Shown: positions 1-8,336 of the stretch, in pieces
How the letters are laid out: every line of letters begins with the position of its first letter
How positions within the stretch are numbered: position 1 is the first letter of the stretch
Assembly: GCA_031082185.1 (NCBI GenBank)
Contig: JAVHLI010000003.1
Location: 177,056-241,055 of the forward strand
DNA: 64,000 bases
Source: a bacterium
GTDB lineage: Bacteria; Sysuimicrobiota; Sysuimicrobiia; Sysuimicrobiales; Humicultoraceae
Direction: 5' to 3'
The notes under the pieces: model-generated
What the model saw: only the letters and a program-made list of their open reading frames with translations
Told to the model about the DNA's origin: nothing
The model's database searches: none
Made by a program: the position numbers and the translations under genes

Positions 1-1001
1 AGGCAGGACGAGCGGTGGGCCTGGGCCTGGCCCTCTACGTGGAAGGCACCGGAATCGGTCCATACGAAGGATGCCGGGTCACGGTAGAGCCGACGGGCAG
101 GGTGTTCGCGGCGACGAGCGTGGGCACGCAGGGCCAAGGACACTTCACCGTGTTCGCGCAAATCATCGCGGATGCCCTGGGCGTGGACGTGCGCGACGTC
201 ACGGTCACCACCGGCGATACCGCGGCGTTTGGATGGGGCACCGGGACGTTTGCAAGCCGCTCGGCCGTGGTGGCAGGCAACGCGGTGGCGCTCGCGGGCC
301 AGGCGGTGCGGGAGAAGGCGCTCACGGTCGCCGCGGGGATGCTGGAGGCGAGCCCGGACGACCTCGAACTTGCCGAGGGAAAGGTCTTCGTGCGCGGAGC
401 GCCGGCAAGGTCCGTAACGTTGGGCGAGGTCGCCTCCGCGGCCAACCCGCTCCGCGGAACCATCCCAAAGGAATGGGAAGGTCCGGGGCTGGAAGCCTCA
501 CGCTATTTCGCCCCGCCGCGGGGCAGCTTCGCCGGCGGGTGTCACGCCGCAATCATAGAGGTTGACCGGGAGACAGGGACGGTGCACGTCGAGCGGTACG
601 TGGTTGTCCACGACTGCGGCACCGTGATCAACCCTATGATCCTGGACGGACAGATCCAGGGCGGCGTGGCCCAGGGCATCGGCGGTGCCTTCTATGAGAA
701 ACTGGTCTACGACGAGGACGGCCAGCTCCTGACGCAGACGTTCATGGACTACCTGCTGCCGACCGCAGCCGAGGTCCCCAAGGTCGAGATCGGACATGTC
801 GAGACCCCGTCCCCGCTCAACCCGCTGGGCGTGAAGGGCGCGGGGGAGGCGGGTGTGATCCCGGCCGCGGCGGTCATCGCCTCGGCCCTGGACGATGCCC
901 TGGGCACGCAGGTCGCGGAGATGCCGCTTTCGCACAACCGCCTGCTGGAACTGCTGTGCTGCGCGGAAGCCCCGGCGGCAGATCGGAGAGTGCCATCGTG
1001 A
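1..1001 (+). CDS. Xanthine dehydrogenase family molybdopterin-binding subunit, C-terminal part (5' truncated by window)
   Basis: Catalytic large subunit of a molybdenum hydroxylase of the xanthine dehydrogenase/CO dehydrogenase family. The reading frame is open to the left edge (frame begins at base 3), so the GTG at 15 is internal and about half of the normal 750-residue subunit is outside the window. The visible part carries the Mo-pterin domain: a G-T-F-A-S-R stretch, the G-G-V-A-Q-G-I-G-G loop, and near the C-terminus V-K-G-A-G-E-A-G, whose Glu (codon 846-848) is the conserved active-site base of the family. It is followed with a 4-nt GTGA overlap by the FAD subunit and then the iron-sulfur subunit, the usual three-gene set. 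Context (dihydropyrimidinase, xanthine/uracil permease, AllFGH) favours a purine or related N-heterocycle as substrate, but the substrate cannot be read from sequence. Confidence 0.9.
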   Translation, partial: AGRAVGLGLALYVEGTGIGPYEGCRVTVEPTGRVFAATSVGTQGQGHFTVFAQIIADALGVDVRDVTVTTGDTAAFGWGTGTFASRSAVVAGNAVALAGQAVREKALTVAAGMLEASPDDLELAEGKVFVRGAPARSVTLGEVASAANPLRGTIPKEWEGPGLEASRYFAPPRGSFAGGCHAAIIEVDRETGTVHVERYVVVHDCGTVINPMILDGQIQGGVAQGIGGAFYEKLVYDEDGQLLTQTFMDYLLPTAAEVPKVEIGHVETPSPLNPLGVKGAGEAGVIPAAAVIASALDDALGTQVAEMPLSHNRLLELLCCAEAPAADRRVPS

Positions 1002-1873
1002 AACCCGCACCCTTCGGATACCTCGCGCCCCGCCGGCGCATCGAGGCGCTGGAGGCCCTGAGCGAGTACGGTGTTGAAGCAAAGGTGCTGGCCGGCGGGC
1101 AGAGTCTGGTGCCGCTGCTGGCGATGCGCCTGGCCAGCCCGGCGGTACTGGTGGATCTGAACCGAATCAAAGACCTAGCCTTCATCCGTCCCTTTGGAGA
1201 AGGGCTGACGATCGGCGCGATGACGCGCCAGCGCGTGGTGGAAACCCACCGACGGGTGGTCAGGCGGATCCCTCTGCTGGCGGAGGCCGTCCGCTGCATC
1301 GGGCACCCGCAGATCCGCGCACGCGGCACGATCGGCGGGAGCCTGGCACACGCCGATCCGGCCTCCGAGCTGCCCGCAGCGGCCGCGGCGCTGGACGCCC
1401 ACTTCGTGCTTGCCAGCGTGCGCGGTGAGCGGGTACTCGACAGTGAGCAGTTCTTCGCGGGCTACCTGACCACCGCCCTGGAACCCGACGAGATACTCAC
1501 CGAGGTGCGACTGCCCGCGTTGCCGCCGGATGCCGGGTGGGCGTTTCTGGAAATAGCCCGGCGCCACGGCGACTTCGCACTGGCCGGCGTGGCAGCGGTC
1601 CTGCGCCTCGACGGCGATGGCCGGTGCACCGAAGCACGCCTGGTCTTCACCGGCGTAGGGCCCGGGCCTGTGCGCGTCCCGGAGGCCGAGCAGGCGCTGC
1701 TGGGACAGCAGATTGCACGCTCCACCGTTGCGGAGATGGTGTGCATAGTCCAGGACCGGCTCGATCCCCCTACCGACATCCACGCCACCGCCGACTATCG
1801 AAGGCACACCGCCGGTGTGCTGGCAGGCCGGGCCGCACTTCAGGCAGTAGAACGCATCAGGGAGCCACGATAA
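998..1873 (+). CDS. Molybdenum hydroxylase FAD-binding (medium) subunit
   Basis: A 291-residue FAD-binding subunit (CoxM/XdhB type) that passes electrons from the two 2Fe-2S clusters to FAD and on to the acceptor. The flavin-binding signatures are present: A-G-G-Q-S-L at residues 32-37 and T-I-G-G-S-L-A-H-A-D at 111-120. The CO dehydrogenase flavoprotein C-terminal domain follows. The start is taken as the GTG at 998, which overlaps the stop of the large subunit by 4 nt. A longer upstream frame exists but would run deep into the preceding gene. Its stop overlaps the next ATG by one base (TAATG), so the three subunits are translationally coupled and should be made in equal amounts. Length is normal for the family. 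Confidence 0.93.
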   Translation: MKPAPFGYLAPRRRIEALEALSEYGVEAKVLAGGQSLVPLLAMRLASPAVLVDLNRIKDLAFIRPFGEGLTIGAMTRQRVVETHRRVVRRIPLLAEAVRCIGHPQIRARGTIGGSLAHADPASELPAAAAALDAHFVLASVRGERVLDSEQFFAGYLTTALEPDEILTEVRLPALPPDAGWAFLEIARRHGDFALAGVAAVLRLDGDGRCTEARLVFTGVGPGPVRVPEAEQALLGQQIARSTVAEMVCIVQDRLDPPTDIHATADYRRHTAGVLAGRAALQAVERIREPR

Positions 1874-2406
1874 TGCAGCGCGACCCCATTGAGCAGACCA
1901 CCGCAATCCGGCAGGCCCAACGCCGCACCAAGCGCAGGGTGCCGGTGAGCCAGGCGCTTATCCGCCTGCGCGTCAACGGCAGCGAGGTCGCCCGAACGGT
2001 CGAGGTGCGGCGCACCCTGTCCGACTTCCTGCGTGAGGATCTGGGGCTGACCGGAACGCACGTTGGATGCGAGCACGGCGTCTGCGGGGCGTGTACAGTG
2101 CTGCTGGACGGCCAGCCGGTCAGGTCGTGCCTGCTGTTCGCCGTGCAGGCCGACGGCGCCGAGGTCACCACGGTCGAGGCGTTGGGCACGCCCGAAGCGC
2201 TCTCGCCTCTGCAGCAGGCGTTCATGGACCACCACGCGCTCCAGTGCGGCTTCTGCACGCCCGGGTTCCTGATGAGCGCGACGGCCCTGCTGCGCGACCA
2301 TCCCCGGCCCTCGAACGAGATAATCCGCGACATGATGGGCGGGCACCTGTGCAGGTGCACGGGATATGCGGCGATCGAGGAGGCGGTGAAAGCCGCCGGA
2401 GCATGA
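1873..2406 (+). CDS. Molybdenum hydroxylase 2Fe-2S (small) subunit with basic N-terminal extension
   Basis: A 177-residue iron-sulfur subunit. The plant-type 2Fe-2S domain has Cys66, Cys71, Cys74 and Cys86. The second, alpha-helical 2Fe-2S domain has Cys125, Cys128, Cys160 and Cys162 (C-G-F-C and C-R-C). All eight ligands are in place. The ATG at 1873 overlaps the preceding stop by one base, and the 3' end overlaps the next gene (ATGATG), placing it inside one tight operon. Unusually, about 28 residues rich in Arg, Gln and Lys precede the ferredoxin fold. Most relatives, including the orphan copy at 37.7 kb in this window, start directly at the first beta strand. The coupled start argues that the extension is real. 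Confidence 0.92.
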   Translation: MQRDPIEQTTAIRQAQRRTKRRVPVSQALIRLRVNGSEVARTVEVRRTLSDFLREDLGLTGTHVGCEHGVCGACTVLLDGQPVRSCLLFAVQADGAEVTTVEALGTPEALSPLQQAFMDHHALQCGFCTPGFLMSATALLRDHPRPSNEIIRDMMGGHLCRCTGYAAIEEAVKAAGA

Positions 2407-3278
2407 TGCGGGCCGATCTCATCGCCGCGCCGCTGGCGGGTCTGCGGAATCGAGACACGGCCGGAACCGTTCTGGCCTCGTTCGAGCGCAGCGCCTACCT
2501 GGACCTGGACGGCCGTGTCATCGCGGCTGCCTCCCGCGAACTCGACCCTGGACCGCTGACGATCGGGCTGAGCGAGTTCTCGGCTGTCGGGACGCTCTCC
2601 CCTGGGGAGCGGGTCGTCCTCCGGGACGGCATCCTGGGGATCGGGCGGTCCGAGGTGGACCTAGGATGCGCCCGCGTCTGGGATCCGGCGCTGCCCCCTC
2701 TGCCCGAAGACCTCGCGCCGGACGCGGCGCTGGTCGCGATGAATGGCGTGCGCGAGGCGGTCGTGGACGAGCTCCGTGCCCACGGATCCGAGTCAGGCGT
2801 TACGGCGAGGAGTGCAGCGGCAGGGGGTGGCCTCCTGGAAGCGCTCGCCTGTGGGCTGGATGCGATCGCCGCGTTTCTGTCAGGAGAAAGCAGTTCCGGT
2901 GCGACGGCCCACGCGGTCGTCGTGCAGATCGCCGGGCGCGGGCCCGGCCTGACGCCGTCCGGGGACGACCTGCTGACCGGGATCGTGCACGCGGTCACGC
3001 TGTGGCCCAAGTTGGCGGATGCGGCCGGAGGTGCGTCGCGGGTTCGGGATCTCCTGGTCAGCGCCGCGGTCCCTCATACCACGCGCATCAGCGCCGCCTA
3101 CCTGGAAGCCGCCCGGCAGGGCTGGGCTTCGGAACCCTGGCACGCTTTGGTGGCTGGTATCGGCCAGGGACCGGACGCCGTGCGCGCGGCGGCCCAGCGG
3201 CTCCTGGGTATCGGTGAAACCTCCGGCGCCGACGCGCTGACCGGCTTCTGCTGGGCGTGGCGCCGGGTCGCGGCGTAG
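2403..3278 (+). CDS. allH: DUF2877 protein, AllH-like component of oxamate carbamoyltransferase
   Basis: A 291-residue DUF2877 protein, recognised by the signature G-R-G-P-G-L-T-P-S-G-D-D in its second half. In E. coli the equivalent gene (ylbF, now allH) works with fdrA (allF) and ylbE (allG) to convert oxamate and carbamoyl phosphate in the last step of anaerobic allantoin breakdown. That assignment is literature knowledge, not visible here. AllF and AllG homologues lie at 19.4-21.2 kb and 18.2-19.4 kb on the other strand. The ATG at 2403 overlaps the iron-sulfur subunit stop by 4 nt, so AllH is made together with the xanthine-dehydrogenase-type enzyme. Position in this operon supports a purine/allantoin role; whether the product is carbamoyl phosphate is inferred. 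Confidence 0.8.
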   Translation: MMRADLIAAPLAGLRNRDTAGTVLASFERSAYLDLDGRVIAAASRELDPGPLTIGLSEFSAVGTLSPGERVVLRDGILGIGRSEVDLGCARVWDPALPPLPEDLAPDAALVAMNGVREAVVDELRAHGSESGVTARSAAAGGGLLEALACGLDAIAAFLSGESSSGATAHAVVVQIAGRGPGLTPSGDDLLTGIVHAVTLWPKLADAAGGASRVRDLLVSAAVPHTTRISAAYLEAARQGWASEPWHALVAGIGQGPDAVRAAAQRLLGIGETSGADALTGFCWAWRRVAA

Positions 3279-4178
3279 ATGCGCTGGCGGGGGTATGCGG
3301 CGGTGACGGCAGCCGCGGTGCTGTGGGGCATCTCGGGCGTTGTGGCCAAGTCGCTCTTCTCGGGAAGGGTGGACCCGCTGGCGCTTGTGGAGATCCGGTT
3401 GACCGCGGCCTTCGCCCTCACCCTCGTCATCTTTAAGGTCCAGCGCAGACCGGTCCGGCTGCCCCGAGGGGAGGTCCTCCGGCTTTTGCCACTGGGCGCG
3501 GCGATGGTGCTCGCGCAGACCACATACTACCTGACGATCAGCCTGGCCGACGTGGCCACGGCCATATTTCTACAGTACACCGCGCCGGCGTTTGTTGTGG
3601 CCTACGGGATAATACTGCACAGGGAGCGGCTCACCGCCGTTCAGGCGATCTCCCTGTCGGGCGTGATCGGCGGCGCGTATCTGCTCGTGGCGGGGCCAGG
3701 GGGCCTGGCGGTCACACCGGCGGCCCTGGCTACCGGCATCGCCTCGGCCATTGGATTCGCGGCGTGGGTGCTGGTGGGCCGGTCGCGGGCGCGCACCACC
3801 GGCTCGTGGGAGATGCTCCTGTACGCGCTGGGCACCGGTGCCGTCCTGTGGAGTCTGTTCGTGCCGCCGTGGCAGGCCTACCTGCAGCCGTACAGCGCGG
3901 CCGAATGGGGCATGATAGCGTTTATCGTCTTGGCCGCCTCCCTGGTGCCGTTCGGCCTGTTCCTGTACGGTCTGCGGTTCATTGACAGCAGGGCCGCGAG
4001 CCTGACCGCCACGATCGAGCCGGTGGTCGCCGCTGGGGTGGCGGCGGCCTTCATCGGAGAGACGCTCACCGGCAGGGGGATAGCTGGGGCGGCGCTCATC
4101 CTGGCGTCGGTGATCCTGCTTCATGTGATGCCCGGGGTCCCCACTAGGCAGACCCGACCGGCTGAAGGCGACGCGTAA
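3279..4178 (+). CDS. DMT/EamA family transporter
   Basis: A 299-residue integral membrane protein with about ten hydrophobic helices arranged as two EamA repeats, the drug/metabolite transporter (RhaT-like) architecture. It begins directly after the AllH stop codon with no spacer, so it is the last gene of the molybdenum hydroxylase operon. A role in importing the enzyme's substrate or exporting a product is plausible from position only; family members carry amino acids, nucleosides and many other small molecules. The final 35 nt overlap the 3' end of the convergent aminotransferase gene, so neither transcript has a spacer for a terminator here. No terminator-like hairpin was seen. Confidence 0.9.
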   Translation: MRWRGYAAVTAAAVLWGISGVVAKSLFSGRVDPLALVEIRLTAAFALTLVIFKVQRRPVRLPRGEVLRLLPLGAAMVLAQTTYYLTISLADVATAIFLQYTAPAFVVAYGIILHRERLTAVQAISLSGVIGGAYLLVAGPGGLAVTPAALATGIASAIGFAAWVLVGRSRARTTGSWEMLLYALGTGAVLWSLFVPPWQAYLQPYSAAEWGMIAFIVLAASLVPFGLFLYGLRFIDSRAASLTATIEPVVAAGVAAAFIGETLTGRGIAGAALILASVILLHVMPGVPTRQTRPAEGDA

Positions 4179-5499
4179 GTTCAGCCAGGCTCTCGTCGAG
4201 GGCCACCACGCCCAAATCGACCTCCTCGCGTGCAATCGTGAGAGGCGGGGCGATGATGAGGATGTTGTACCGCCCGAAGACACAGACGCCGCGGCTCCTC
4301 AGTGCCGCGTGAAACTCCCGAAGCAGCGCCGGGTCCCCACCGTATCTCGAAACCAGAGGCTCCCGGCTTTCTCGAGCTCTCACCAGTTCCAGGGCGAAGA
4401 ACGCTCCCAGCCCTCGCGCGTCCCCCACGACGGCATGCTTGTTGCGGAGATCCTCCAGGGCGGGCCGCAGCCAGCCCTCTACTTCCAGGGCCCGCGTGAG
4501 CAGGCCCTCGTCACGGTAGGCCTGCTGTACCGCCAGGGCAACGGCCATCACAAACGGGTGGCCTGAGAAGGTGTGCCCGCACCAGAGGACGTTGTTGTCG
4601 AAGTGGCGCGCCAGGGACTCGCGGACCAGGACGCCGCCCAGGGGCACGTAGGCAGAGGTCGCGGCCTTAGCGAAGGTGATCATGTCAGGCGTGACCCCTA
4701 GGCGCTGGGCGGCAAAGGGCGCCCCGGTGCGGCCGAATCCGGTCATGACCTCGTCGAAGATAAGGATGATTCCGTGCCGCTCGGTGATCCTCCGGACCCC
4801 TTCCAGGTACCCATCCGGGTACACGATCACGCCGTTGGTCCCTACCACCGGTTCCAGGATGACGGCGGCAATCCGCTGGGGATCTTCGTTGAGCAGAATC
4901 AGCTCCAGGTGCTCAAGAGCCCGTCGCGTCTCTTCCGCGGGCTCCTCGGTGAAGAAAGGACTCCGGTAAGGGTACGGGGCCAGGAAGTGGACCACGCCGG
5001 GAATCCCGGGCTCTGCCGCGAACCGGCGGTCATCCCCGGTAAGGGTGGCCGCTCCGAAACTCGATCCGTGGAAGGAGCGGTAGGAAGCAAGCACCTTGGG
5101 GCGCCCGGTGATGAGCCGGGCCATCTTGACGGCATCCTCATTGGCCTCTGCCCCGCCGGTGGTGAAGAACGCCCTGCCTTCCTCCGGCCACGGGGCCAGC
5201 TTGATTAAGGTCTCTGCGAGCTCGGCCCGTACATCGTTGAAGAACGAAGGGGCTGCGTAGCAGAGACGCTCGGCCTGGGACTGCATGGCCCGCACAACAT
5301 GGGGGTGCCCGTGCCCCAGGTTCACCGAGATCAACCCGGAAGAGAAGTCCAGGTATCGTTTGCCCTCCGCGTCGTAGATAAACGGTCCTTGCCCGCGGAC
5401 GATTGCCGGAGGCCGCAGCCCGGCCTGTGCCGACCAAGGCGTCAGCACATAGCGGGAGTGCTTCGCCTGATACTCCGATGCCTGCTCAGCCATCTTCAT
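4144..5499 (-). CDS. Class III (PLP-dependent) aminotransferase
   Basis: A 451-residue fold-type I aminotransferase. Lys278 in the F-A-K-A-A-T segment is the expected PLP Schiff-base lysine, and F-D-E-V at 248-251 supplies the Asp (249) that contacts the pyridine nitrogen. The G-G-A-E-A-N motif at 115-120 binds phosphate. An SD-like GGAAGG lies just upstream of the ATG at 5499. It is the last gene of the minus-strand block that follows the permease, dihydropyrimidinase, M20 amidohydrolase and aldehyde dehydrogenase. That order suggests beta-alanine (or 3-aminoisobutyrate):pyruvate transamination, giving a semialdehyde for the neighbouring dehydrogenase. Substrate is inferred from context; taurine-, GABA- and beta-alanine-aminotransferases all belong to this family. 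Confidence 0.88.
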   Translation of the reverse strand: MKMAEQASEYQAKHSRYVLTPWSAQAGLRPPAIVRGQGPFIYDAEGKRYLDFSSGLISVNLGHGHPHVVRAMQSQAERLCYAAPSFFNDVRAELAETLIKLAPWPEEGRAFFTTGGAEANEDAVKMARLITGRPKVLASYRSFHGSSFGAATLTGDDRRFAAEPGIPGVVHFLAPYPYRSPFFTEEPAEETRRALEHLELILLNEDPQRIAAVILEPVVGTNGVIVYPDGYLEGVRRITERHGIILIFDEVMTGFGRTGAPFAAQRLGVTPDMITFAKAATSAYVPLGGVLVRESLARHFDNNVLWCGHTFSGHPFVMAVALAVQQAYRDEGLLTRALEVEGWLRPALEDLRNKHAVVGDARGLGAFFALELVRARESREPLVSRYGGDPALLREFHAALRSRGVCVFGRYNILIIAPPLTIAREEVDLGVVALDESLAELTRRLQPVGSA

Positions 5500-5549
5500 G
5501 CCACCACCTTCCCCGACTCAAGGAGCTGGAATCACGACACGCGGCCCCG

Positions 5550-7043
5550 TCAATAGAGGTTGCCCGCCCGCCGCGCGCCGGTGTAGTCCAGGTAGACAAC
5601 TTTAAGATCGGTGTAGAAGTCTACGGCCACGCTTCCCTGCTCGCGCGGGCCGACGCCGGTGGCCTTGGCGCCGCCGAAGGGCAGGTGGGCTTCGCCGCCC
5701 ACCGTGGGCTGGTTGACGTGCACGATGCCGACCTCGCTACGGTCCACGAAGCGCATGGCCGCGGACAGATCGCGGGTGTAGATGGACGAGGCCAGTCCGT
5801 AGCGCACGGCATTGGCGGCCTCCACGGCAGCTTCGAAGTCCCTCACCCGGCAGACCGCCAGCACCGGGCCGAAGATCTCCTCCTGGAAGATGCGCATTGA
5901 TGGGGTCACGCGGTCAAACACCGTGGGTGCGACGAAGCACCCCTTGGCGGAGGCGCCGTCGGTGAGCCGGTGACCGCCGGTGATCAGCACTGCGCCCTCC
6001 TGCCGGCCGACGGCGATGTCGCGCAGCACGCTCTGCACCTGTGATTCGTCCACCAGCGGGCCCATCTCGGTAGCCGGGTCCGACCCGTCACCCACCACCA
6101 AATGCGCGGCCCGGGCGGCCACCGCTTCCACGAACCGATCGGCGATTCCCTGGGTGACGATCACCCGGCTGGTGGCGGTGCAGCGCTGGCCGCTGGAGCC
6201 ATAGGCGCCCTGCACGGTCCCGGCAACGGCCAGGTCGAGATCGGCGTCGTCCAGCACCACCACCGGGTTCTTCCCGCCCATCTCGGCCTGCACGCGGATG
6301 CCGCGGGCAGCCGCCCGCTCGTAGAGCTTCGATCCCACGTCATTGGACCCGGTGAACGAGACCGCCCGCACCGCCTCGTGCGCCACCAGCTCATCCCCCA
6401 CGGTGCTGCCCGGCCCGATCACCATGTTGAGGACCCCGGGCGGTAGCCCGGCCTCGTGAAAGATCTCCACCAGCATCGTCGCGGTCCAGGGCGTCAGCGT
6501 CGCCGGCTTCAGGACCACGGTGTTGCCGCTGACCAGCGCGGGCGCCATCTTCCAGACCGGGATCGCAGCCGGGAAGTTCCACGGCGTTATCAGGCTCACC
6601 ACGCCCAGGGGATCGCGCCGGGTGTAGGCAAAGGTATTGGGCAGCTCGCTGGGCAGCGTCTCGCCGCGCAGGCGCCGGCCTTCGCCGGCGATGAATTCCA
6701 CTATGTTGCGGCTGCGCTGCAGCTCACCGGTGGCCTCGGCCAGCGTCTTGCCTTCCTCCCGGGTCAGGATCTCGGCGAGGCGGGGGATCTCGCGGTCGAA
6801 GCGCTCCAGCGCGCGGAAGAGGATGCGCCCCCGCGCAGGCGCCGGCGTGTCGCGCCATCCTGGGAACGCCTGGCGCGCGGCCTCGATCGCCTCCCGCGCC
6901 TCCTCGCGGCCTGACAGCGGCACCTGGCCCAGGATCTCGCCGGTGGCCGGGTTGCGGTTGGGCACCGTTCGGGTCCCGCCCGGAGTCTGCCACCGCCCGC
7001 CGATGAAGTTCCGGTAGATCTGCTCGCCTGCAGCTTCAACCAT
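5550..7043 (-). CDS. NAD(P)-dependent aldehyde dehydrogenase
   Basis: A 497-residue aldehyde dehydrogenase superfamily enzyme oxidising an aldehyde or semialdehyde to the acid. The catalytic Cys288 sits in S-S-G-Q-R-C-T, and the general-base Glu254 in Q-A-E-M-G-G-K. The F-T-G-S cofactor loop is upstream. The start is placed at the ATG at 7043 because a good ribosome-binding sequence (GGAGGGG) lies about 7 nt before it; the longer frame from 7079 would overlap the upstream gene by 14 nt. It sits between the M20 amidohydrolase and the aminotransferase, so the likely substrate is the semialdehyde made by the aminotransferase (malonate semialdehyde if the pathway is pyrimidine breakdown). No CoA-binding feature was recognised. 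Confidence 0.9.
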   Translation of the reverse strand: MVEAAGEQIYRNFIGGRWQTPGGTRTVPNRNPATGEILGQVPLSGREEAREAIEAARQAFPGWRDTPAPARGRILFRALERFDREIPRLAEILTREEGKTLAEATGELQRSRNIVEFIAGEGRRLRGETLPSELPNTFAYTRRDPLGVVSLITPWNFPAAIPVWKMAPALVSGNTVVLKPATLTPWTATMLVEIFHEAGLPPGVLNMVIGPGSTVGDELVAHEAVRAVSFTGSNDVGSKLYERAAARGIRVQAEMGGKNPVVVLDDADLDLAVAGTVQGAYGSSGQRCTATSRVIVTQGIADRFVEAVAARAAHLVVGDGSDPATEMGPLVDESQVQSVLRDIAVGRQEGAVLITGGHRLTDGASAKGCFVAPTVFDRVTPSMRIFQEEIFGPVLAVCRVRDFEAAVEAANAVRYGLASSIYTRDLSAAMRFVDRSEVGIVHVNQPTVGGEAHLPFGGAKATGVGPREQGSVAVDFYTDLKVVYLDYTGARRAGNLY

Positions 7044-7065
7044 GTACTGCCCCTCCACTCGGGCC

Positions 7066-8310
7066 TCAGCCCTGCTCAAGAATCCAGGCCGTGGTCTTGG
7101 CGGCCAGGCGGTCCAGGGCCTGGACAGCCAGCTCCAGGTGTTCCACCCTGGTGTCCTCGATCTTGTTGTGGGATATGCCCCGCAGACTCTGCACGAACAG
7201 CATCACCGTGGGCACGCCGGCTCTGGCGACCTCCGCGGCGTCGTGAAGTGGGCCGCTGGGTAGGCGGTGGCTGTCGCCGCAGGTCTCCCTGATGGCCGCA
7301 TCGCAGAACTCGATGAGGTCGGGGTGAAATGGAACCGGCTCGATGCGCCACAGATCGCTGAACTTCACCTCCACATTTCCCTCCTGAGCGAACCGGCGGG
7401 CGGCATCCTGGGCTTCCTGCCACATCTCGGCCAGGCGCTCGGCGTCCAGGTGGCGCTGGTCCAGGATGATGGCACATTCCTCCACCACTGAGGTGGCGAT
7501 ACCAGGCCGGGTCGTGCAACTGCCTATGGTGCAGAAACCGCCCCATCGGGCCGCGATGGAGTAGATCTCCTGGGCCATCTTGCCGGCGGCCAGGAAGGCG
7601 TCCCGCCGCCTGTCCATTGGCGTGGCCCCGGAGTGGGCCGCCTGACCCGTGAACCTGACTATGTGCCGCTCCACGCCCAAGGTGCCCAGCACAGCGCCCA
7701 GCGGCAGACCCAGACCCTCCAGCACGGGCCCCTGCTCGATGTGCAGCTCGATGTAGGCCGCGGCTCCCCGGAGTTCCCCTCGGGCCTCGGCCACACGATC
7801 CAGGTCGATCCCATAGGCCTTGAGTACATCGGGCAGGGCCACGCCCTTCCCGTCGGCTAGGCCGCGTACCTCATCCGGGTTCAGACTGCCGGCGGCCGCG
7901 CTCGACCCAAAGAGGCTACGCCCAAAGCGGGCACCCTCCTCGTCGGCCCAGTCCACCAGGCGCACCGTCACCGGCGGCCTGCCGCCACACTCGGCGTGGA
8001 TCCGGCGCAGCACCTCAAGGCCTGCCAGCACATTGAGGCAACCGTCCAGCCAGCCCCCGTTCGGCACCGAGTCCATGTGCCCTCCGATCAGGAGGGCCTT
8101 CTCCGACGCGCCGGCCAGGGTTGCCCAGAGGTTGCCGGCCTCATCCCTGTGCACCTCAACGGGCAGATCGGCCATCCTATCTTTCAGCCAGGACCGAGCC
8201 TTGGCCCAGGTTTCGGTGAAGGCCACTCGCTGTGCGCCGTGCTCATCGGAAGTGAGAGACCGCAGATCCTTGAGCTCCTGGACGGTGCGGGCCGGGTTCA
8301 ACGCCTTCAC
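7066..8310 (-). CDS. M20-family Zn-dependent amidohydrolase (N-carbamoyl-amino acid hydrolase / allantoate amidohydrolase type)
   Basis: A 414-residue peptidase M20 family hydrolase of the HyuC/AllC subgroup, which removes the carbamoyl group from N-carbamoyl amino acids or the ureido group from allantoate. Metal-ligand candidates are His78 and Asp80 (G-H-M-D), Asp89, the D-E-E-G motif at 123-126, and His190 in E-L-H-I-E-Q-G-P. It follows dihydropyrimidinase by 26 nt, so N-carbamoyl-beta-alanine (beta-ureidopropionase activity) is the most economical substrate. The AllFGH genes elsewhere in the island keep allantoate or ureidoglycolate open. Sequence alone does not separate these activities. 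Length is normal for the family. Confidence 0.88.
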   Translation of the reverse strand: MKALNPARTVQELKDLRSLTSDEHGAQRVAFTETWAKARSWLKDRMADLPVEVHRDEAGNLWATLAGASEKALLIGGHMDSVPNGGWLDGCLNVLAGLEVLRRIHAECGGRPPVTVRLVDWADEEGARFGRSLFGSSAAAGSLNPDEVRGLADGKGVALPDVLKAYGIDLDRVAEARGELRGAAAYIELHIEQGPVLEGLGLPLGAVLGTLGVERHIVRFTGQAAHSGATPMDRRRDAFLAAGKMAQEIYSIAARWGGFCTIGSCTTRPGIATSVVEECAIILDQRHLDAERLAEMWQEAQDAARRFAQEGNVEVKFSDLWRIEPVPFHPDLIEFCDAAIRETCGDSHRLPSGPLHDAAEVARAGVPTVMLFVQSLRGISHNKIEDTRVEHLELAVQALDRLAAKTTAWILEQG

Positions 8311-8336
8311 GCTTCCCTCTCCTCCTGGCCCGAGAC

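Noticed and set aside
7044..7079. Longer start of the aldehyde dehydrogenase
   Set aside because: The ATG at 7043 has a good SD (GGAGGGG) and avoids overlap with the M20 gene.
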